Shown here piece by piece: positions 8,914-17,629 of a stretch of DNA of 50,298 nt. Position 1 is the first letter of the stretch, and every line of letters starts with the position of its first letter. Source of the stretch: Maridesulfovibrio zosterae DSM 11974 (GTDB taxonomy: Bacteria > Desulfobacterota > Desulfovibrionia > Desulfovibrionales > Desulfovibrionaceae); assembly GCF_000425265.1 (NCBI RefSeq), contig NZ_KE384343.1:1-50298 (forward strand). The letters run 5' to 3'. The notes under the pieces are model-generated. The model did not search any database and was not told where the DNA came from. It saw nothing but the letters and a program-made list of their open reading frames with translations. The translations under genes were made by a program, and so were the position numbers.

Positions 8914-8916
8914 AAC

Positions 8917-9192
8917 TTAGCTCTTGGTCTGTGCCTGAACTTCGTCAATTATTCCGACTATTGAGGCGTCAACTGGTGCATTTTTATTGCGAAGGGCCAT
9001 GCGGGCGGAGCTTCCTGTTGTAACCAGAACCTGCTCACCAATACCTGCTCCAACACAGTCTATGGCTATGAAAATTTCATCGCTGACTTTTTCATCAAGA
9101 TCCATGCGCTGAACAACCATCAGCTTTTCACCGCTTAAGGTTTCTTCTTTACGAGTAGCCCAGACATTACCGATCACTTTGCAAATCAACAT
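8917..9192 (-). CDS. eutN: EutN/CcmL pentamer shell vertex protein
   Basis: A 91-aa protein of the EutN/CcmL/PduN family. The start MLICKVIGNVWATRKEETLSG and the central DCVGAGIGEQVLVTTGSSAR are diagnostic. It forms the pentamers that close the vertices of the shell. It is the only pentamer gene visible in the window. GAGG lies ahead of the ATG. Spacing to the neighbours is 3 and 10 bp. Confidence 0.95.
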   Translation of the reverse strand: MLICKVIGNVWATRKEETLSGEKLMVVQRMDLDEKVSDEIFIAIDCVGAGIGEQVLVTTGSSARMALRNKNAPVDASIVGIIDEVQAQTKS

Positions 9193-9202
9193 ATGACCGT
9201 CC

Positions 9203-9802
9203 TCACAAACATTTTTGTATATTGATGTTAAGGTTCTGGGCAGTTTCCACCGCCAGAGGAGTTACCTGAGCATTTACGGGAACCATGAGAGTCGAAGCTC
9301 CCTGCGCACCAGTATTGCTGACAACCTTTTCAGTAACTAGTCCTTCACGAAATCTGATTGCATCCGGAGCTTTAGCCTGGAACAGCTTTAAACCGAACCC
9401 GGCCAGTGTTTTTACATAGGATTCGTACAGACTGTATAAAGGCCCCGGAGCTGTTTCACTGTATGCGCGATGACCGAATTCAAAGGTTTCAACAGTATTT
9501 CCCAGAAGCAGAAGTTTGAGAACTTCGGTCATTATCGGACCATGTGCTTTACCAATGGCAAGGTCGGACATTTCGCAAACACACATGGAGGGAATGATGT
9601 ATCGAGAAATATTTCGATTCATCGTTTCTTCACCGAAAAATATCAATTCTACGTCTTGACCAAGCTTTTTTTCAATCTTGGAGGCTAAAACGCAGTCTCT
9701 TTCCGCGAGGATCATGACACAATCCTTAGTTTCATCTCCCTGAAGTTGTTTTAAAACTTCAGCTGCAATGGAACGGACCAGTTCATTTACATCTACACCC
9801 AT
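9203..9802 (-). CDS. PduM-like microcompartment protein
   Basis: A 199-aa protein placed between eutJ/pduL and the pentamer gene, the position PduM holds in pdu operons. The C-terminus (LVTEKVV near 152, then VTPLAVETAQNLNINI near 179-194) matches the PduM tail pattern of a short beta segment followed by TPLA-x-x-A and NI-x-I. PduM is needed for proper propanediol compartments but its mechanism is unknown. The N-terminal helix (NELVRSIAAEVLKQL) could be an encapsulation peptide. It is longer than Salmonella PduM, so the assignment is at family level only. Confidence 0.65.
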   Translation of the reverse strand: MGVDVNELVRSIAAEVLKQLQGDETKDCVMILAERDCVLASKIEKKLGQDVELIFFGEETMNRNISRYIIPSMCVCEMSDLAIGKAHGPIMTEVLKLLLLGNTVETFEFGHRAYSETAPGPLYSLYESYVKTLAGFGLKLFQAKAPDAIRFREGLVTEKVVSNTGAQGASTLMVPVNAQVTPLAVETAQNLNINIQKCL

Positions 9803-9896
9803 ATGAATCTCCCAACCTGCACACTGTTCTTTATCTTCAACAAATTCTGTTCAGAAAGAGCAGAGGTCCTAAGGCCCCGTATTCCAAGTGAACTGT

Positions 9897-10712
9897 CTAG
9901 CAATTAAGGGCAATACCAAGCGGTGTTACCAGAAACGGATTTGCTGGTTTGTAGACCGGTTTTCCAATCTCTTTTTCCATCACCTGTTCCATATTTTTCA
10001 AACAGCAGGTGCCGCCCACAAGATAGATGGCTGAAATATTCCGACCATCAATATGACTGTTAACGATTGAGGCCATCTTTTGAATTACAGGGCGAACTAC
10101 AGGTAGAATTTCATCCTGAAGATCTTTCTGTTTTTTCAGTTTTTCAGCTTCTTCAAAATTTACTCTGCGGTTACCGGAAATAACCAGTGTCAGATGAGTT
10201 CCGCCGGTCGCTTCGTCAGCAACGTATGTAACTTTACCGTCTTCCAGCACAGAAAGGCCGGTTGTTCCGCCGCCGATATCAACAATCACACCATTGGCAA
10301 CACCCAGTACAGCGTTAGCGGCAGTGGGTTCATCCAAAATGGCGGTCACTTCCAGTCCTGCACCCTCAACCACGTATTGGTGGGTAGTGCAGTCTTTTTT
10401 TCCTGTTCCGGGGGGAACTGCAATTGCGGCGTGGGTCAATTTACGGCCAAGACGCTCTTCAAGTTGAGCAACAAGCTTGCGGACAATACGGGAAGCTCCC
10501 ATATAATCTACAACCAGACCGTCTTTGATGACCTGCGCAAATTCCATTGCACAGGCCACAGGTTCTTTTTTACTGTTTAAAACTACTATGACAATATAGG
10601 CTGTTCCGAGATCAACTCCGACGAAAAGTTTTTCGTCAGCACTGATTTCACCTGTATTTTCAATACAGCTTTCAAGAGTGCGTATCTGCTCATCAATGGC
10701 TGAGAAGTCCAT
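9897..10712 (-). CDS. eutJ: EutJ-like Hsp70-type accessory protein
   Basis: A 271-aa actin/Hsp70-fold ATPase with phosphate motifs GVDLGTAYIV near residue 32 and VDIGGGTTGLS near residue 145, and the adenosine motif YLVGGTCCLKN near residue 238. EutJ is thought to act as a chaperone for microcompartment enzymes. The ATG has GGAG seven bases upstream and overlaps the end of pduL by 20 bp, so translation is coupled. The substrate protein is unknown; CutC and the aldehyde dehydrogenases are candidates by context. Confidence 0.9.
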   Translation of the reverse strand: MDFSAIDEQIRTLESCIENTGEISADEKLFVGVDLGTAYIVIVVLNSKKEPVACAMEFAQVIKDGLVVDYMGASRIVRKLVAQLEERLGRKLTHAAIAVPPGTGKKDCTTHQYVVEGAGLEVTAILDEPTAANAVLGVANGVIVDIGGGTTGLSVLEDGKVTYVADEATGGTHLTLVISGNRRVNFEEAEKLKKQKDLQDEILPVVRPVIQKMASIVNSHIDGRNISAIYLVGGTCCLKNMEQVMEKEIGKPVYKPANPFLVTPLGIALNC

Positions 10713-11394
10713 TGCCTGCTCCGTTGGATTTAGACACCAATTTACCTTTCACACTCTTGTTCCAGCCTGCACTGTTCCCTTCGTCAGGGTCTATATGCAT
10801 AGCCAGTTTAAAATCATCATTAACACGGACAATAACTTCTTCAAGTATTACCGGACGTTCACTTTCAAGACGGACGCTTACTTTCTCATTATCTACAACA
10901 CCGAATTTAGCTGCATCTGTTGAGGACATGTGGATGTGTCTGGAGGCTACGATGACTCCTTCTTCCAGTCCTACTATGCCGGTTTGTGAGGCCAGGATAA
11001 TGCCGGGAGTACCAGCTATATCGCCTGACTGTCTGACCGGAGCATCAACACCTAGAGTGCGTGCTTCGGTTTTAGAAATTTCTACCTGAGATGAGGATCG
11101 AGCAGGGCCGAGCACTGCAACGTTGTCCATAACGCCTTTGGGGCCGATGAGTCTGACGCGTTCTTCACATAGAAACTGTCCCGGCTGGGAAAGTTCCCGT
11201 TTAGGGGTCAATGGACCGCCGAAAAGTTCAAGGGCGTCTTTCTCACTCAAATGAACATGACGCGCGGACAGCTCTACAGGAATGGTCTCGCTTGTACCTT
11301 CGTACACAGAAATATGCGGAGCTTTGTCACTTAGCTGTTCAATGACGTTTTTAATGACCCCTTCCATGATTTCATTAATGGCTTTTTCGTTCAT
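10693..11394 (-). CDS. pduL: PduL-type phosphotransacylase
   Basis: Converts acetyl-CoA from the aldehyde dehydrogenase and phosphate to acetyl-phosphate, recycling CoA inside the compartment. Zinc-binding histidine motifs are present: SARHVHLSEKDA and SRHIHMSSTDA. The double-barrel PduL core, with ELSQPGQF and the DPDEGNSAGW end, is complete. The N-terminal segment NEKAINEIMEGVIKNVIEQL is a clear amphipathic encapsulation helix. I take the ATG at 11392-11394 (233 aa); a TTG nine codons earlier also extends the frame but has no better ribosome site. The 3' end overlaps eutJ. Confidence 0.93.
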   Translation of the reverse strand: MNEKAINEIMEGVIKNVIEQLSDKAPHISVYEGTSETIPVELSARHVHLSEKDALELFGGPLTPKRELSQPGQFLCEERVRLIGPKGVMDNVAVLGPARSSSQVEISKTEARTLGVDAPVRQSGDIAGTPGIILASQTGIVGLEEGVIVASRHIHMSSTDAAKFGVVDNEKVSVRLESERPVILEEVIVRVNDDFKLAMHIDPDEGNSAGWNKSVKGKLVSKSNGAGNGLLSH

Positions 11395-11486
11395 GCTCTT
11401 TTCACTTACAAATATGGTCAATTTTATTCATGCATTGTACTGCTTGTGCGGTACAGCTTTTCCAAAAACACATTTAGCTGCAGGGC

Positions 11487-11520
11487 AGCGGAGGGAGTCA
11501 GATTAATGTCCCCCTCCGCT
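11487..11520 (-). other. Intercistronic hairpin after second hexamer gene
   Basis: A perfect 9-bp stem AGCGGAGGG (11487-11495) with CCCTCCGCT (11512-11520), between the BMC hexamer gene and pduL. It has the same placement, after a hexamer stop codon, as the hairpin at 7646-7684, but an unrelated sequence. Only a short mixed sequence follows on the minus strand, so it is more likely a stabiliser or partial terminator. Confidence 0.72.
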
Positions 11521-11566
11521 TTCGAAAGTCATAGGATAATAGTCTCCTCGTGACTTGCAGTTTTAG

Positions 11567-11848
11567 TTAACCTTCAGCCTTCGGAAGGATGATTTCAACT
11601 TCGCTATGAGGGCGGGGGATAACATGAACGCTGATAAGTTCACCTACGTTCTGTGCTGCAGCTGCGCCAGCGTCGGTTGCTGCTTTTACAGCTCCAACAT
11701 CGCCGCGGACCATAACAGTAACCAGACCGCCGCCAACCTGAGTCTTGCCGACCAGAGTTACGTTCGCTGCTTTAACCATTGCGTCTGCTGCTTCTACTGC
11801 GCCTACGAGACCTTTAGTTTCAATCATACCCAGTGCATTTGAAGACAT
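11567..11848 (-). CDS. BMC hexamer shell protein (PduA/EutM type)
   Basis: A 93-aa single BMC-domain shell protein, a close paralogue of the one at 7694-7981 (shared [38 protein letters not shown] and VHVIPRPH segments). The tail differs (LPKAEG). It assembles into facet hexamers whose pore admits choline and releases products. A hairpin at 11487-11520 follows the stop codon. Strong AAAGGAG ribosome site. Confidence 0.95.
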   Translation of the reverse strand: MSSNALGMIETKGLVGAVEAADAMVKAANVTLVGKTQVGGGLVTVMVRGDVGAVKAATDAGAAAAQNVGELISVHVIPRPHSEVEIILPKAEG

Positions 11849-11928
11849 ATTAATTCTCCTTTAAATGTTTTTATCGGCTTACTTGGCCGGTGCTACTCCC
11901 CGGAAGGGAATGACGTACTATTTTAAAA

Positions 11929-11950
11929 CAGGATGCTTTAAAGCCTCCTG
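11929..11950 (-). other. Imperfect hairpin between aldehyde dehydrogenase and hexamer gene
   Basis: CAGGATGCTTTAAAGCCTCCTG folds as CAGGA/TCCTG and GCTTTAAAGC arms with one mismatch, directly after the aldehyde dehydrogenase stop. No T-run follows. Possibly an RNA processing element in the 102-bp gap before the abundant hexamer gene. Confidence 0.45.
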
Positions 11951-13390
11951 CTATACCATTTGTTTAAGCTGGTTGACGATCATGGCAGTAATTGCCTCTA
12001 CGTCAATAGAATCGGATTCGCATTTCGCATGCTCAGTTGAGCAGGGAGTGGTTCCGAGGTCATATGCAACTCTTCTGATGTTCATCAGATTAAGCGGAGT
12101 TACGTTGTCAGAAGTTGCACTTCCGCCGACTGTTCCGCAGCCCAGAGTGAAGGATGGGAACAAGGAAGTAGAAAGTCCAACTGCGCCGTGAGTGGATGGT
12201 GTGTTGACCAGCATTCTGGATACCGGTTTTTTGAGACCGAACTCACGGATGACTTCTGCATTTTGAGAGTGAATTGCAAGAGAGTGACCTACACCGCCGT
12301 TTTCAAGAAGAGCATGGCAGATTTCACAAGCTTCGTTGCAGTCTTCTACAACATAGAAACCCAGAAGAGAGGTTAGTTTTTCTTTTGAGAAAGGATATTT
12401 CGGTCCGACACCATTTTCATCAGAGATAAGAATGCGGGTTCCTGCAGGAATGCTGATACCAGCAAGTTTTGCAATATATCCGGCATCACGGCCTACGATA
12501 GCAGGGTTCATTGAACCGTTGCCGCGTTCCATGAGGTTTTTAACTTTAGTAAGTTCTTCACCGTAGAGAAAGTATCCACCATGTGCGATGACGGAAGCTT
12601 TAACTTTTTCAGCAATGCATGATTCAGTAACAATTGACTGTTCAGAAGCGCAGATCGTACCGTTATCAAAGGTTTTACTCATGAAGATTTTGCTGACTGC
12701 ATCTTCGATATCAGCACTTCTTTCAATGTATGCAGGTACGTTACCGGCGCCGACTCCAAGAGCTGGAGTTCCGGAGCTGTATGCTGCTTTAACCATTCCC
12801 GGACCACCTGTTGCCAAGATAAGGTCTGCAACTTTCATAAGTTCACCGCTACCCTGAATGGTGGGAACACTCATGACGCTGACCAGATCTTCAGATACTC
12901 CGCAGTCGTGCAGAACGCCGCGAATAATATCTACTGTTTTGCCAATGCATTTTTTTGCACTGGGGTGCGGAGTGAAAACAATGGCGTTACCTGATTTCAA
13001 AGAGATGATTGATTTGTAGATAGTCGTGGATGTGGGGTTGGTTGAGGGAACAATCCCTGCAATAACACCCATAGGCACTGCAATCTCGATAACCTTTTTT
13101 TCTTTGTCATCATTAAGAACACCGAAGGTCTTCATGTCTTTGATCGCTTCGAAAAGCTGCTCACTGGCAAGAATATTTTTAGCCTTCTTGTCCTGAACTT
13201 TACCGAAACCGGTTTCTTCAACTGCCAAAACAGCAAGAGACTCAGCCTGTGCCTTAGTGGCTACGGCAATAGCTTTAACAATGCTGTCGATGCGTTCCTG
13301 ATCAAGGTCTGCTAATGTAGCTTGAGCTTTTTTAGCAGCACGAACCAGTGAACGGGCTTCCTGAATGGACAATAAATCTTTGTCTACCAT
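11951..13390 (-). CDS. CoA-acylating aldehyde dehydrogenase (catalytic)
   Basis: A 479-aa EutE/PduP-family enzyme that turns acetaldehyde, CoA and NAD+ into acetyl-CoA. The catalytic Cys247 is in [10 protein letters not shown], and the conserved active-site Asn118 is in VPSTNPTST. The nucleotide region [16 protein letters not shown] is intact. After the core, a linker leads to a C-terminal helix ([18 protein letters not shown]) that looks like an encapsulation peptide. The gene follows the extended shell protein by 4 bp. Compare with the paralogue at 17630-19126, which lacks both active-site residues. Confidence 0.94.
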   Translation of the reverse strand: MVDKDLLSIQEARSLVRAAKKAQATLADLDQERIDSIVKAIAVATKAQAESLAVLAVEETGFGKVQDKKAKNILASEQLFEAIKDMKTFGVLNDDKEKKVIEIAVPMGVIAGIVPSTNPTSTTIYKSIISLKSGNAIVFTPHPSAKKCIGKTVDIIRGVLHDCGVSEDLVSVMSVPTIQGSGELMKVADLILATGGPGMVKAAYSSGTPALGVGAGNVPAYIERSADIEDAVSKIFMSKTFDNGTICASEQSIVTESCIAEKVKASVIAHGGYFLYGEELTKVKNLMERGNGSMNPAIVGRDAGYIAKLAGISIPAGTRILISDENGVGPKYPFSKEKLTSLLGFYVVEDCNEACEICHALLENGGVGHSLAIHSQNAEVIREFGLKKPVSRMLVNTPSTHGAVGLSTSLFPSFTLGCGTVGGSATSDNVTPLNLMNIRRVAYDLGTTPCSTEHAKCESDSIDVEAITAMIVNQLKQMV

Positions 13391-13394
13391 TGGA

Positions 13395-13994
13395 TTACTC
13401 CTCTATCTGCCTAGTAACATTTGTAATAATTTCAATCAGAGTCTTCTTGGGGGCTTTCTTGATCTCGTCGTGAGTCAAGTAAATTCCGCTCAAGTTTCTG
13501 GCAATCTGCCTGATTCTGCTGATTTTCATCTTTTTAAGTTCTGAAATTTTGTATTCTGGAGCTTCTGTTTTCACAGGTGCTATCGGCGCAACCTTCGGAG
13601 CTGATTCAACTTCTTCAGTCTGCGTAGAACTTTCGCTTTCGGGTACTTCCTCAACTTTAGTTTTAGCTTCCAGATCGGTTTGTTCTGTTGCTTCAACTCC
13701 TCCAGTTTCAGGAACAGGCACGCAAGTGGTAATGATGCGTTCAAGTTCATCATAATGACGTGCGATGACATTATGTGAGTGCAGCACAGAACCGCTTATA
13801 CGTTTAATTGCTGTAATTCCTGCATCTACAGACGCTTCAACTGCGGAAACTTCCCCTGCTACGGTGATGGTAACAAGGCCGCCGCCCACGAGATTTTTTT
13901 CCAAAAGAGTTACATCAGCAGCTTTGAGCATTGCATCTGCCCCTTCAATTGCTGCTAAAAGTCCTTTTGTTTCTATGAATCCAAGTGCTGACAT
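13395..13994 (-). CDS. BMC shell protein with Rho-N/SAP-like C-terminal tail
   Basis: A 199-aa protein. Residues 1-90 are a normal BMC hexamer domain (SALGFIETKGLLAAIEGADAM). An acidic low-complexity linker rich in Glu, Ser, Thr and Pro spans about 95-150. The final segment (ELKKMKISRIRQIARNL ... KKTLIEIITNV) has the helix-loop-helix pattern of Rho N-terminal and SAP-like modules. EutK likewise joins a BMC domain to a nucleic-acid-binding-like fold, and PduK has another tail type. The tail could bind nucleic acid or recruit cargo; function is inferred. It starts 18 bp after cutD in the gene order and has GGAG before its ATG. Confidence 0.88.
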   Translation of the reverse strand: MSALGFIETKGLLAAIEGADAMLKAADVTLLEKNLVGGGLVTITVAGEVSAVEASVDAGITAIKRISGSVLHSHNVIARHYDELERIITTCVPVPETGGVEATEQTDLEAKTKVEEVPESESSTQTEEVESAPKVAPIAPVKTEAPEYKISELKKMKISRIRQIARNLSGIYLTHDEIKKAPKKTLIEIITNVTRQIEE

Positions 13995-14012
13995 CGCTTA
14001 GTTCTCCTCAAT

Positions 14013-14945
14013 CTAATGTCTGACCACATAAACAGGAAAATCGTATTTCTTGATATTGTTCTCAATTGACTCAAGATCTGCGTCACTGAGTTTGGGATCA
14101 CCTGTCACGGGATATTCCCAGTCAAGCTGTTTGTATTTATTCACACCCATCTTGTGATATGGAAGTAGGTCCACCCCTTTGAAATTTTTAAAATCCTGAT
14201 AAGGCTTCAGGAGCTCAATAAGCTGAAGAATATCATTCTCTCCATCATTGACGCCTTTGAGCAGAGGGATTCTGATTTTTACATTGTGCTTGTTTTCAAG
14301 AAGCCAGATGAGATTATCCAGAATCATTTCATTGCGAACACCAGTGAGTTCCAGATGACGCTCTGAATTCATATGTTTTACGTCGTAAAGAAAGTTATCA
14401 ACAAAGGGAGCTACTTTCTTGATGACTTCAGGACGTGCATAGCCGCAGGTTTCAATTGCAGTGGTTATGCCGCGCTGCTTGCAGACCTGTAAAAGACTTG
14501 CTGCCGCCTGAGGCTGGGCAAGGACTTCACCGCCGCCAAGAGTTACGCCCCCACCAGACGTGTCGTAAAAGGCGCGGTCTTCTTCAATTACGTCTATAAG
14601 TTCGGAGATTGTCTTTGTCTCCCCGACGATAGCCAGAGCTTTTTGGAAACACGCGGACTCACATTTACGGCAACCTATACACTCAATATTGCGGTCGACT
14701 TTGTGAGTCTTTCCGTCGGCAGTCATTTGATGAAGACCGACAGGGCAAACCGGTACGCATGCTCCGCAGTTGATGCAGGCGTCTTTCTTAAAAAGAACCT
14801 GAAATTTCTTTAATTGCCCCTCAGGATTTGAGCACCATTCGCAGCGAAGAGGGCATCCTTGGAAGAACACCAGAGTTCTCACTCCAGGACCATCATACAT
14901 GTTGTATTTCTGTATGTTGAATATTTGTGCTTTTCTTTCAATCAA
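14013..14945 (-). CDS. cutD: Choline TMA-lyase activating enzyme CutD
   Basis: A 310-aa radical SAM activase. The CxxxCxxC motif is CPLRCEWC near residue 30, after VRTLVFFQG. Two extra ferredoxin-like clusters follow: CINCGACVPVCP near 57 and CIGCRKCESACF near 88. It makes the glycyl radical on CutC using SAM. The start codon is TTG with GAGAAAG ahead of it; the resulting N-terminus (IERKAQIFNIQKYNMYDGPG) is in the form normal for CutD. The gene lies 118 bp downstream of cutC with a weak hairpin in the gap, which could lower activase expression relative to the lyase. Confidence 0.95.
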   Translation of the reverse strand: MIERKAQIFNIQKYNMYDGPGVRTLVFFQGCPLRCEWCSNPEGQLKKFQVLFKKDACINCGACVPVCPVGLHQMTADGKTHKVDRNIECIGCRKCESACFQKALAIVGETKTISELIDVIEEDRAFYDTSGGGVTLGGGEVLAQPQAAASLLQVCKQRGITTAIETCGYARPEVIKKVAPFVDNFLYDVKHMNSERHLELTGVRNEMILDNLIWLLENKHNVKIRIPLLKGVNDGENDILQLIELLKPYQDFKNFKGVDLLPYHKMGVNKYKQLDWEYPVTGDPKLSDADLESIENNIKKYDFPVYVVRH

Positions 14946-15005
14946 GGTCTTTCTCTACTGTTTAAGGAACTCAAATCCCGGGGCATCAGTTACGGTAATC
15001 AGGAA

Positions 15006-15032
15006 AATTAAAGGTGATAATCAACTTTAATT
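15006..15032 (-). other. Weak hairpin between cutC and cutD
   Basis: AATTAAAG (15006-15013) pairs with CTTTAATT (15025-15032) around an 11-base loop. AT-rich and without a T-run, so at most an mRNA processing or modest attenuation element. Confidence 0.35.
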
Positions 15033-15063
15033 TCAAAGAAATAAGCGCGAAGCTTAATAATTC

Positions 15064-17601
15064 TTATAGTTCATGCAGCATAGTTCTGCTGATGATTTCA
15101 TCCTGAACGTCCTTGCAGAGCTCAACAAAGAAAGCACTGTATCCAGCTACACGGACAACTAGGTCACGGTAGTTCTCTGGGTGCTTCTGAGCGTCAAGGA
15201 GAGTATCATTGTCAAGGTAGTTGAACTGCATTTCACCGTTGCCAAGCATGCATGCTGTGCGGATAAGAGAAATGATACCGTTCTTACCTTCAGGGGTTTC
15301 AAGAAGACCGGACATAAGTTTGAAGTTATGAACCATACCGATATTCATGCTGTCGTTAGCCATCTTGGAAACAGACTTGATAATGGCTGTGGGGCCTTTG
15401 TAGTCTGCACCCTGAGTTGGGCTTATGCCGTCAGACAGAGGCATCCATGCGCTGCGCCCGTTTGCTGATGCGCCGAGCAGCTGGCCGAAAGGAGTGTTGT
15501 TGGAAATGGACAATGTGCCGTGACTGAGTACGGAGTACAGAGTTTTGTATTTGCGGTGCTCAGTTTCGGTAAAGTGGACCAGTTCTGCTGCAATAAGGTC
15601 GGCATAGTCATCGTCGTTACCGTATTTAGGTGCAGCAAGGCAGTCGGCTTTGATCTGATCGTATCCTTTGAAGTCAGCTTTAAGAGCGTCATTCAGCTGA
15701 GCAAGAGTGTATTTCTTGTCATCGTAAACAAGCTTTTTGATAGCAGCCATGGAGTCTACGTAGGTTGCGAGTCCGGACCAGACAACGCCGGGGCCGAAAT
15801 TGTACATTGCACCACCTGCGGAGACGTCAGTACCGGTCTCCATGCAGCCTTCATACATGAGGGACATGAGGGGTTTCGGAGCATGGTCACGATGGATACG
15901 CTGCGAAATCACAGTAGCCACGCTGGACCACTTGGTGATGTATTTGATCTGTTCTTTTACAGCAGCTTCAAACTTCTCATAGGTGTCGAAAGATTCGATG
16001 GGGCCCATGTCTGGACACACTTTCTTTTCATACCAGAGTGGAACACCGTTGTTGAGAACCAGTTCGATGCATATAGGCCACTGAGTGTAAGCGGTGGATG
16101 TCCACTGATACAGACGGCCGGATTTCTGAGGCTCAACACACCCCATGAGACAATAATCACGAGCATCTTCGATACTTACGCCTTTAGCCAGCATCATCTT
16201 GATATGAGCATCATCAAAGTGAACTGCCGGAAAGCCCATGCCTGAACGGATGACTTCAACAATCTTCTCAAGATATTTCTGAGGAGATTTGACGTGTACA
16301 CGTGTTGCCAGAGAAGGCTGGTAGATGCGCACGTGGCGTACTGCATCCATCAGCAGATATGTCAGGTCATTTGTTGCATCGAGACCTTCACGGGTTACAC
16401 CGCCAACGCACATATTAACGAATGGCTGATAACCTGCAAAGAATTTGGAGCCGCCTTCACTGGTAATCCACATCATTTCAGACATTTTAATAAGCATACA
16501 ACCGGCAAGATCAAATGCTTCGTATTCAGTCATGCGTCCTGCTTCAAGGTCTGCCTTGAAAAAAGAATACATATACTGGTCGACACGTCCTATGGACATA
16601 CCTGTCTGGTTCTCTTCAACAACAAGCAGAGACTCAATGGTCCATACAGCCTGAATTGCTTCCCAGAAAGTTTCGGGCTTATGAGCCGGTACGCGGGCGT
16701 TAACTTCTGAGATTTTCAAAAGTTCAGCTTTGCGTTTGGGGTCAGCTTCTTTTGCTGCAAGTTCTGCGGCGTATTCAGAAATACGCTTGGCGTAGATCAT
16801 TACGCCTTCAGCTGTATCGATGACGGATTTATAAAAATAAATTTTATCAATATCATCTGGGTTTTCGTAATCCAGATGTGCAAGATGCTCTTCAGCGTCT
16901 TTGACGATATCGAGCATGCCTTTCTTCATAAGAATAACATCATAACCAGGGTTGGAGTCTCCCCCACCGTTTACTGCGTGATAAGAGCAGTCGGAAACAA
17001 AAGATTCTCCGGAAAGTTCCCATAATCCTGCTTCACGGTACTGGCCTTCGCAGTATTCATCGACAGACTGAGCTTCCCAGAAAGGAAACAATTCTTCCTG
17101 CATGATCTTTTTATCTTCATCAGAAATATAAAAAGGGTCCTGAGGACGGGTTCCGATGGTGTCAATTTCATCTTTCATCCAACGCCAGGCGATATCAGGT
17201 GAGAATGCACCTGCACGCGGAGCACCGTTAGGAGCACCTACGATAAGTTCACCTTCCTGAATAACCAAAGGCGCTGTTTCGCAGCAATAGCGGAAACTCT
17301 TACCGCGTATCAACGCCTTTGGCATTCCGGGGTTCTCTTTAGCAATCTTTGTGATTGCGCGAGCACGGTGAGTGGTAACACTTGGAACATGTTTCAGAAA
17401 AAGTTCTTTCAGTTTTACATGGCGTTCCGTAGGACCTTCAGGGATACCTGTTGTTTCGGCTGCCGCTACAGGGGCCTCGATTTTCTTCTGGAAAATCTCT
17501 GCGGATACGCCCTCGAAAATTTTCTTCAATGAGGCCCGGTCATCGGGAGTAAGATTCTTAGTTGCCTCGGCTAACTTATTTGAAAAACTTTGAAGATCCA
17601 C
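15064..17601 (-). CDS. cutC: Choline trimethylamine-lyase CutC
   Basis: An 845-aa glycyl radical enzyme that cleaves choline to trimethylamine and acetaldehyde. Numbered from the GTG at 17599-17601, the glycyl radical Gly820 is in RVAGYSAFF and the thiyl Cys488 with Glu490 in GCVEPQ. The choline-pocket residues keep the spacing of D. alaskensis CutC: Tyr and Asp in [10 protein letters not shown] (207, 215), Phe in [10 protein letters not shown] (about 394), and Thr and Tyr in YQWTSTAY (501, 505). These separate it from other glycyl radical enzymes. The GTG start has GGAGG seven bases upstream and avoids overlapping the aldehyde dehydrogenase gene; an ATG 17 codons earlier lies inside that gene. 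The N-terminal 50 residues form helices typical of the encapsulated CutC extension. Confidence 0.97.
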   Translation of the reverse strand: MDLQSFSNKLAEATKNLTPDDRASLKKIFEGVSAEIFQKKIEAPVAAAETTGIPEGPTERHVKLKELFLKHVPSVTTHRARAITKIAKENPGMPKALIRGKSFRYCCETAPLVIQEGELIVGAPNGAPRAGAFSPDIAWRWMKDEIDTIGTRPQDPFYISDEDKKIMQEELFPFWEAQSVDEYCEGQYREAGLWELSGESFVSDCSYHAVNGGGDSNPGYDVILMKKGMLDIVKDAEEHLAHLDYENPDDIDKIYFYKSVIDTAEGVMIYAKRISEYAAELAAKEADPKRKAELLKISEVNARVPAHKPETFWEAIQAVWTIESLLVVEENQTGMSIGRVDQYMYSFFKADLEAGRMTEYEAFDLAGCMLIKMSEMMWITSEGGSKFFAGYQPFVNMCVGGVTREGLDATNDLTYLLMDAVRHVRIYQPSLATRVHVKSPQKYLEKIVEVIRSGMGFPAVHFDDAHIKMMLAKGVSIEDARDYCLMGCVEPQKSGRLYQWTSTAYTQWPICIELVLNNGVPLWYEKKVCPDMGPIESFDTYEKFEAAVKEQIKYITKWSSVATVISQRIHRDHAPKPLMSLMYEGCMETGTDVSAGGAMYNFGPGVVWSGLATYVDSMAAIKKLVYDDKKYTLAQLNDALKADFKGYDQIKADCLAAPKYGNDDDYADLIAAELVHFTETEHRKYKTLYSVLSHGTLSISNNTPFGQLLGASANGRSAWMPLSDGISPTQGADYKGPTAIIKSVSKMANDSMNIGMVHNFKLMSGLLETPEGKNGIISLIRTACMLGNGEMQFNYLDNDTLLDAQKHPENYRDLVVRVAGYSAFFVELCKDVQDEIISRTMLHEL

Positions 17602-17629
17602 CTTGCTTCCTCCGTTTAAGGGATTGTAT

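Noticed and set aside
15520-16245. 241-codon open frame antisense to cutC
   Set aside because: It mirrors the codon pattern of cutC, has no family features and no ribosome site; treated as a shadow.
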